Below, one piece after another: positions 6,848 to 10,219 of a stretch of 10,219 nt of DNA. Where the stretch lies: the NCBI GenBank assembly GCA_001604265.1, contig LVBC01000078.1, forward strand, positions 1 through 10,219. Direction: 5' to 3'. Origin of the DNA: Spirochaetales bacterium Spiro_01 (GTDB lineage: Bacteria > Spirochaetota > Spirochaetia > Sphaerochaetales > Sphaerochaetaceae). The notes under the pieces were generated by a model. That model was not told the origin of the DNA. It ran no database searches and saw nothing but the letters and a program-made list of their open reading frames with translations. The translations under genes were made by a program, and so were the position numbers. The first letter of the stretch is position 1. Every line of letters starts with the position of its first letter.

Positions 6848-6864
6848 AATCCAATATTGGAGGA
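6833..6864 (+). promoter_or_regulatory. Hairpin hiding the tautomerase ribosome site
   Basis: TCCTCCTTGGA (6833-6843) can pair with TCCAA (6850-6854) and GGAGGA (6859-6864), giving 11 bp with a TATT bulge and a GTAGAA loop. The GGAGG of the next gene is in the 3' arm, and the permease stop TAG (6845-6847) lies at the loop. A ribosome finishing the permease would open the stem, so the pairing would couple the two genes' translation. The centre also makes a perfect 12-bp DNA palindrome, TCCAATATTGGA (6850-6861). Function is inferred. Confidence 0.5.
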
Positions 6865-6867
6865 ACT

Positions 6868-7095
6868 ATGCCGTACATTGCTATAAAGTCGTATCCCAAG
6901 GATGAAGAGACAAGAAAGAGGTTCGTCGACAAGGTCTATGAGGACATGAAGGAGATTCTCGGCGTACCTGACAAGGCCATCACGATTTCATACGAGTTCA
7001 TTGAACCTGAGAAGTGGCAGGAGAGCGTAGTCAAGAAGGAAGTCGAACCGAGGATGGACTCTGTAATGGTCCTCTCGGGTGAGAAGAGATACTGA
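6868..7095 (+). CDS. Tautomerase-superfamily small protein (PptA/YdcE-like)
   Basis: A 75-residue protein of the 4-oxalocrotonate tautomerase superfamily. After Met removal the N-terminus is Pro, the catalytic base of the family (MPYIAIKSYPKD). Length and the later EPEKWQESV segment recall E. coli PptA/YdcE (77 residues) more than the classical 62-residue 4-OT. The classical enzyme's Arg pair is not obvious. Such proteins act as cytoplasmic oligomers interconverting keto and enol forms of small acids, but the natural substrate of the PptA group is unclear. TTGGAGGAACT gives a strong ribosome site that may be masked by the hairpin with the end of the permease gene. It sits 20 bases after the permease and 23 before thyA, so it is part of the run. 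Confidence 0.85.
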   Translation: MPYIAIKSYPKDEETRKRFVDKVYEDMKEILGVPDKAITISYEFIEPEKWQESVVKKEVEPRMDSVMVLSGEKRY

Positions 7096-7118
7096 GGGAG
7101 CTTTTCGGGAGGAGAAGA

Positions 7119-7949
7119 ATGTCAAGAGCGGACCAGATTTTCATTGAGAATGTAAAAGACATACTTGCAAACGGTTTTTCTGATGAGGGGCTTGATGTAA
7201 GACCTCATTGGGAGGATGGAGAGCCGGCACATACGATAAAGAAGTTCGGCATCGTCAACAGATACGACCTCAGAGAGGAGTTCCCGATCCTTACAATAAG
7301 AAAGACCTTCATGAAGTCCAGTATCGACGAGCTTCTCTGGATCTGGCAGAAGAAGTCCAACAGGATCGCGGATCTCCACTCCCACGTCTGGGATGAGTGG
7401 GCCGACGAGAATGGTACGATCGGCAAGGCCTATGGCTACCAGCTGGGCATCAAGCACCAGTACAGGGAGGGCATGTTCGACCAGGTCGACAGGGTCATCT
7501 ACGACCTGAAGCACAATCCCCAGTCCAGAAGGATATTGACCAATATCTACAACTTCGAGGACCTGCACGCAATGCAGCTCTATCCATGCGCATACTCGAT
7601 GACCTTCAACGTCTCAGGAAGGACACTCAATGGAATCCTGAATCAGCGCAGCCAGGATATGCTTGCCGCCAACAACTGGAATGTCGTCCAGTACTCTGTT
7701 CTGCTCTACATCCTGGCCCAGGTCTGCGACCTTGAAGCCGGTGAGCTTGTACATGTGATCGCAGATGCCCACATCTACGACAGGCACATTCCTATCGTCA
7801 AGGAGATAATCGAGAACGAGCAGTATCCGGCTCCGAAGTTCGTGATGAACCGGGATATCAGGGACTTCTACCAGTTCACAAGGGATGACTTCAGGCTCGA
7901 AGGCTACGTTGCGAACACCAAGAAGTACGATATCCCAATAGCCATCTGA
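7119..7949 (+). CDS. thyA: Thymidylate synthase
   Basis: ThyA methylates dUMP to dTMP using 5,10-methylenetetrahydrofolate and releases dihydrofolate. At 276 residues it matches the usual length. The nucleophile is Cys157 in LYPCAYS; QRSQDM and NNWNVVQY supply the conserved substrate-binding Arg, Asp and Asn; and HIYDRH closes the dUMP site. The wording around the active site (PCAYS rather than PCH, NNWNV rather than LPFN) belongs to a ThyA variant I associate with Clostridia and other anaerobes rather than the E. coli type. GGGAGGAGAAG precedes the ATG. The dihydrofolate it makes is recycled by the folA product encoded 18 bases downstream, the classical pair. The dependence on 5,10-methylenetetrahydrofolate also makes it a competitor of the MTHFR domain encoded at 1658-3415. 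Confidence 0.96.
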   Translation: MSRADQIFIENVKDILANGFSDEGLDVRPHWEDGEPAHTIKKFGIVNRYDLREEFPILTIRKTFMKSSIDELLWIWQKKSNRIADLHSHVWDEWADENGTIGKAYGYQLGIKHQYREGMFDQVDRVIYDLKHNPQSRRILTNIYNFEDLHAMQLYPCAYSMTFNVSGRTLNGILNQRSQDMLAANNWNVVQYSVLLYILAQVCDLEAGELVHVIADAHIYDRHIPIVKEIIENEQYPAPKFVMNRDIRDFYQFTRDDFRLEGYVANTKKYDIPIAI

Positions 7950-7967
7950 TAGAGAGCAGAGTACAGC

Positions 7968-8480
7968 ATGCAGGCGATTCTACATTGCGACAGAGAGTGG
8001 GGCATCGGGAAGAATGGGACACTTATGTTCTCCATTCCAAAGGACATGAAGTTCTTCAGATCCACGACACTTGGAAAGGTGGTCGTCATGGGCTCAAGGA
8101 CCCTCGATTCCTTTCCCGGAGGAAAGCCCCTGAAGAAGAGGACCAACATCGTCCTCTCGACAAGAATAAGCGAGGAAAGGGCCAGAGAGGATGGCTTTGT
8201 CCTGGTCCGCTCGAAGTCCGAGCTCTTTTGCGAGCTGAAGAAGTACGACAGCGACGACGTTTTCATCATAGGAGGCGCACAGCTCTACTACACGATGCTT
8301 CCGTACCTGGACAGGGTGCTTGTCACAAAGGTGGATGCTGTGGGCGGTGCCGATACCTTCTTCCACGATCTTGACAGCGACCCGGACTGGCGCCTTGAGA
8401 AAGAGAGCGAGAGTGTGGAGGATAATGGGTACAGTATCCGCTTCTGCACCTACGTGAACCTGAACAGAAGACTCTTCTGA
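7968..8480 (+). CDS. folA: Dihydrofolate reductase
   Basis: FolA reduces dihydrofolate, here made by the adjacent ThyA, to tetrahydrofolate with NADPH. It is the target of trimethoprim-type antifolates. The 170 residues fit the family (about 160-170). Seen are the Met20-loop region REWGIGKNG (9-17), the catalytic acid D26 in FSIPKDMKFF, the NADPH-binding stretch VVMGSRTLDSFPGGKPL (39-55), and IGGAQLY (101-107). W11 sits in the loop before GIG, where E. coli has a smaller residue. The start is set by homology, because only a weak purine stretch (AGAGAGCAGAG) precedes the ATG. Translation may depend on ribosomes arriving from thyA. It is the last gene of the run, followed by a strong hairpin. 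Confidence 0.95.
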   Translation: MQAILHCDREWGIGKNGTLMFSIPKDMKFFRSTTLGKVVVMGSRTLDSFPGGKPLKKRTNIVLSTRISEERAREDGFVLVRSKSELFCELKKYDSDDVFIIGGAQLYYTMLPYLDRVLVTKVDAVGGADTFFHDLDSDPDWRLEKESESVEDNGYSIRFCTYVNLNRRLF

Positions 8481-8486
8481 TTGAAA

Positions 8487-8519
8487 GAATATGGGCCCCG
8501 TTTCAAACGAGGCCCATTC
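8487..8519. terminator. Bidirectional terminator between convergent folA and dapB
   Basis: TGGGCC (8492-8497) pairs with GGCCCA (8511-8516), a C/A mismatch follows, and CGTT (8499-8502) pairs with AACG (8506-8509) around a three-base loop. GAA (8487-8489) and TTC (8517-8519) can extend it. The next bases are ATTCTGTCTTC on the + strand and ATATTCTTTC on the - strand, so it can serve both genes. It begins seven bases after the folA stop and ends 19 bases before the dapB stop. Confidence 0.75.
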
Positions 8520-8537
8520 TGTCTTCATCAGATTCCA

Positions 8538-9296
8538 TCAATTCCTGAAGAAGTCCGAAAGGAAGTCATCCATGCAGTAGACGCCCGGCTTCTGCTCGAT
8601 GATCCAGGAGGCGGCCTTTACAGCGCCGTTTGCAAATCCCTCCCTCGTCCTTGCCGAGTGCTGGATCGTGATAGTATCCTCAAGTGCATCGAAGGTGACT
8701 GTGTGGATGCCTGGAACCTCTCCGATCCTCTGGCTTGTCAGCGATATCTCATCCTTCTGGGCATTCAGATTCGTAGTGTACCTGGTCTTTCCGTCAAGCT
8801 CGTCTACAAGGACGTTCGCGATCATGATGCCGGTTCCGGAGGGTGCGTCGAGCTTGTGGCGGTGGTGCACCTCGTTGACTGCGACACTGTAGTTGTCCAG
8901 CTTGTTGAAGAGCTGTCCGGCTCTCCTGATTATCTCCATTGTGACTGCAACACCGAGCGAGTAGTTTCCGGACCAGATGAGCTTTGCTCCTGTTCCTTCT
9001 GCCATGGCCTTCACCTCATCGAGCCTGTCGTACCAGCCGGTAGTACCGATGACTGCAGGAATCGCATTGTCGATGTAGAACTTCATGTTGTCGATGATAG
9101 TCTTTGGGGAGGAGAAGTCGATAAGACAGTCGAAATCCTGCTTCTTGATGTACCTCACCTCCTGCACAGTGACATTCTTGTCGTTCGAGAAGGGGTCCAC
9201 TATGACCTTTACATCATGTCCAGCCCTGTCTGCTGCCAGGTGGATCATCTTTCCCATCTTGCCATAACCAACGATTGCAATTCTCATGGTGTCCAT
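8538..9296 (-). CDS. dapB: 4-hydroxy-tetrahydrodipicolinate reductase
   Basis: DapB reduces the product of DapA with NAD(P)H in the diaminopimelate/lysine pathway, feeding cell-wall and lysine synthesis. The protein starts with the Rossmann motif IVGYGKMGKM, has IGTTGW in the middle, and carries the active-site signature VHHRHKLDAPSGTG, in which His and Lys are the usual catalytic residues. The 252-residue length is typical. Two starts are possible. The ATG at 9296 has AAGGG six bases upstream. The ATG three codons later (9287), giving MRIAIVGYG, has AAAGGA about eight bases upstream and agrees better with the usual N-terminus of the family. It is alone on the - strand, convergent to folA and divergent from the CobW-type gene. 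It has a long upstream region with hairpins. Confidence 0.95.
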   Translation of the reverse strand: MDTMRIAIVGYGKMGKMIHLAADRAGHDVKVIVDPFSNDKNVTVQEVRYIKKQDFDCLIDFSSPKTIIDNMKFYIDNAIPAVIGTTGWYDRLDEVKAMAEGTGAKLIWSGNYSLGVAVTMEIIRRAGQLFNKLDNYSVAVNEVHHRHKLDAPSGTGIMIANVLVDELDGKTRYTTNLNAQKDEISLTSQRIGEVPGIHTVTFDALEDTITIQHSARTREGFANGAVKAASWIIEQKPGVYCMDDFLSDFFRN

Positions 9297-9338
9297 CCTT
9301 TGCCCTTGAAGGCGGCCAGAAGGCTCCGATCTGGTCCA

Positions 9339-9360
9339 GTTGCCCTTCGAAAAGGGAAAC
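9339..9360 (-). promoter_or_regulatory. Hairpin with UUCG loop in the dapB leader
   Basis: On the - strand, GTT-T-CCCTT-TTCG-AAGGG-C-AAC forms an 8-bp stem with one mismatch and a UUCG tetraloop. Next in the same transcript come a CCAGA/TCTGG stem (+ strand 9314-9335 region) and a short GCCTT/AAGGGC stem covering the AAGGG ribosome site. The series suggests a structured leader that could modulate dapB translation. It is too short, and lacks the recognisable core, to be called a lysine riboswitch. Confidence 0.35.
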
Positions 9361-9391
9361 CAGAAGAGCGGTATTCTGTCTTGCGGTACAT

Positions 9392-9397
9392 ATTATA
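9392..9397 (-). promoter_or_regulatory. Candidate -10 box for dapB
   Basis: The - strand reads TATAAT here, a perfect -10 hexamer. Transcription would start near 9385, giving a leader of about 90 bases before dapB. No convincing -35 hexamer was found 16-18 bases further upstream. Confidence 0.35.
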
Positions 9398-9411
9398 GGA
9401 ATATCTTCTTC

Positions 9412-9458
9412 TTGGATATCCATTAGCAGAAAAAAATATACTGTTACCCAGGGTTAAC
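9412..9458 (+). promoter_or_regulatory. Candidate promoter and palindrome upstream of the CobW-type gene
   Basis: TTGGAT (9412-9417) and TATACT (9437-9442) could form a weak promoter with a long 19-base spacer. Directly after it is GTTACCCAGGGTTAAC (9443-9458), an imperfect palindrome placed where the transcript would start, as operators often are. COG0523 genes are commonly controlled by zinc-responsive repressors, but I do not recognise this sequence as a known Zur or AdcR box. The rest of 9297-9527 shows only the dapB leader and no gene. Confidence 0.3.
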
Positions 9459-9527
9459 TATTTTTATCCAGACTCTAGCCGAGAGGTGAATAAATTGTTA
9501 TCTTTGCTCTGTTGAAAGAGGTTAATA

Positions 9528-10219
9528 ATGGCTAGAAAGGAAAAAACACCAATTACTCTTCTCTGTGGATATCTTGGAGCTGGCAAGACCACACTTCTCA
9601 ATAGGGTCCTGAACAATCAGCAGGGCTACAGAGTCGCTGTAATTGTAAATGATATCGGTGAAGTGAATGTCGATGCTTCCCTTATCAAGGAGGGTGCCCA
9701 TATCACCGATACAAGCGACATCGTTCCTCTTACGAACGGCTGTATCTGCTGCACTCTCAAGAGCGAGATGGCATCCAACATCGAGAAGATGATCAGGACC
9801 GGCAAGTACGACTACATCATGATCGAGGCATCAGGTGTATGTGAGCCAATGCCGATCGCACAGGAGCTCGAGCTCATCAAGAACGGTCGCCTGGACAATG
9901 TCGTAGGTGTCGTGGATGCTGCAAGACTTGTAGACGAGTTCGCTGGTGGCGAGAAGCTTCTCAAGAAGGACGAGATCGAGGAGGAGGATATCGAGAGTCT
10001 CCTCGTTCAGCAGATCGAGTTCTGTTCGACACTCATCATCAACAAGATCGACCTTGTCTCCGAAAGCGAGCTTGCAACTGTAAGAAAGGTCATCGACGCA
10101 CTCCATCCTGGCGTGAAGGTCATCGAGACAAGTCAGGGCAATGTGCCTGTCGAGGATATACTTGCAACTGGTTCCTTCGACTTCGAGCAGGTCTATGCCA
10201 GCGCTGGCTGGTGCAAGCT
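9528..10219 (+). CDS. CobW/COG0523 G3E-family GTPase, truncated by window edge
   Basis: The reading frame from ATG 9528 stays open to the right edge (230 full codons). It shows Walker A GYLGAGKTT (14-22), the metal-binding CxCC motif NGCICCTL (C72, C74, C75), the ExxG-type element IEASG (99-103), and the guanine-specificity motif NKID (172-175). These define the G3E GTPase branch that includes CobW and zinc chaperones. The proteins bind Zn or Co and use GTP hydrolysis to deliver metal to client enzymes in the cytoplasm. AAAGAGG with six bases of spacing supports the start. The C-terminal CobW_C domain would lie outside the window. The client is unknown. A B12-dependent MetH nearby makes cobalt thinkable and the zinc-dependent methyltransferase makes zinc thinkable, but neither is shown. 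Confidence 0.92.
   Translation, partial: MARKEKTPITLLCGYLGAGKTTLLNRVLNNQQGYRVAVIVNDIGEVNVDASLIKEGAHITDTSDIVPLTNGCICCTLKSEMASNIEKMIRTGKYDYIMIEASGVCEPMPIAQELELIKNGRLDNVVGVVDAARLVDEFAGGEKLLKKDEIEEEDIESLLVQQIEFCSTLIINKIDLVSESELATVRKVIDALHPGVKVIETSQGNVPVEDILATGSFDFEQVYASAGWCK

Noticed and set aside
8481..9398. 305-codon open frame on the + strand opposite dapB
   Set aside because: It runs antisense over the whole of dapB, has no recognisable domain, and starts in the terminator region. It is a shadow of the dapB codon pattern.
9214..9423. 69-codon frame on the - strand overlapping the start of dapB
   Set aside because: No ribosome site, it covers the candidate dapB -10 box and runs out of frame through the conserved N-terminus of dapB. 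Most likely chance.
1..10219. Mobile element, defence system, CRISPR array or RNA gene
   Set aside because: No transposase, integrase, direct-repeat array, nuclease gene or tRNA-like cloverleaf was seen; all major frames are metabolic or housekeeping genes.

Overview
The window reads as ordinary bacterial chromosome from an anaerobe or fermenter with mid-range GC (about half, judged by eye). Coding is dense, Shine-Dalgarno sites are clear (GGAGG, AAGGAG), and codons lean to AGG/AGA, GAG and AAG. Nothing seen fixes the phylum. The B12-dependent MetH, the fused methyltransferase/MTHFR and the DapB type would fit a spirochaete or a Firmicute, but that is a low-confidence inference. No mobile element, tRNA, rRNA or CRISPR array was found.

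Layout. (1) Bases 1-3415, + strand: a methionine-synthesis operon holding the 3' part of a cobalamin-dependent methionine synthase (metH), overlapped by ATGA with a fused homocysteine methyltransferase/methylenetetrahydrofolate reductase. (2) Bases 3416-3599: a 184-bp control region with a 12-bp inverted repeat, a possible promoter, a 17-residue Met-rich leader peptide with a perfect Shine-Dalgarno, and an overlapping terminator hairpin. It lies directly in front of metA (3600-4535), which is predicted to be a homoserine O-acetyltransferase. (3) Bases 4623-8480, + strand: a tight six-gene run of HAD phosphatase, GNAT acetyltransferase, EamA-type permease, small tautomerase, thymidylate synthase and dihydrofolate reductase. 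It starts at a TATAAT box framed by a perfect 8-bp inverted repeat, with almost no 5' leader. (4) A two-way terminator separates folA from the convergent dapB (8538-9296, - strand). (5) Bases 9297-9527 are a divergent control region, followed by a COG0523/CobW-type metal GTPase that runs off the right edge.

How the genes fit together. Most of the recognisable enzymes meet in folate one-carbon and aspartate-family metabolism. ThyA makes dihydrofolate, FolA reduces it to tetrahydrofolate, the MTHFR domain makes methyl-tetrahydrofolate, and MetH passes the methyl group to homocysteine. MetA activates homoserine for homocysteine synthesis, and DapB serves the lysine/diaminopimelate branch of the same aspartate family.

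The observation most worth following is the leader in front of metA. Met codons at positions 1, 8, 12 and 13 of a 17-codon ORF, two of them inside the terminator's 5' arm, suggest ribosome-mediated attenuation by methionine. Riboswitches and T-boxes are the better-known ways of controlling methionine genes.
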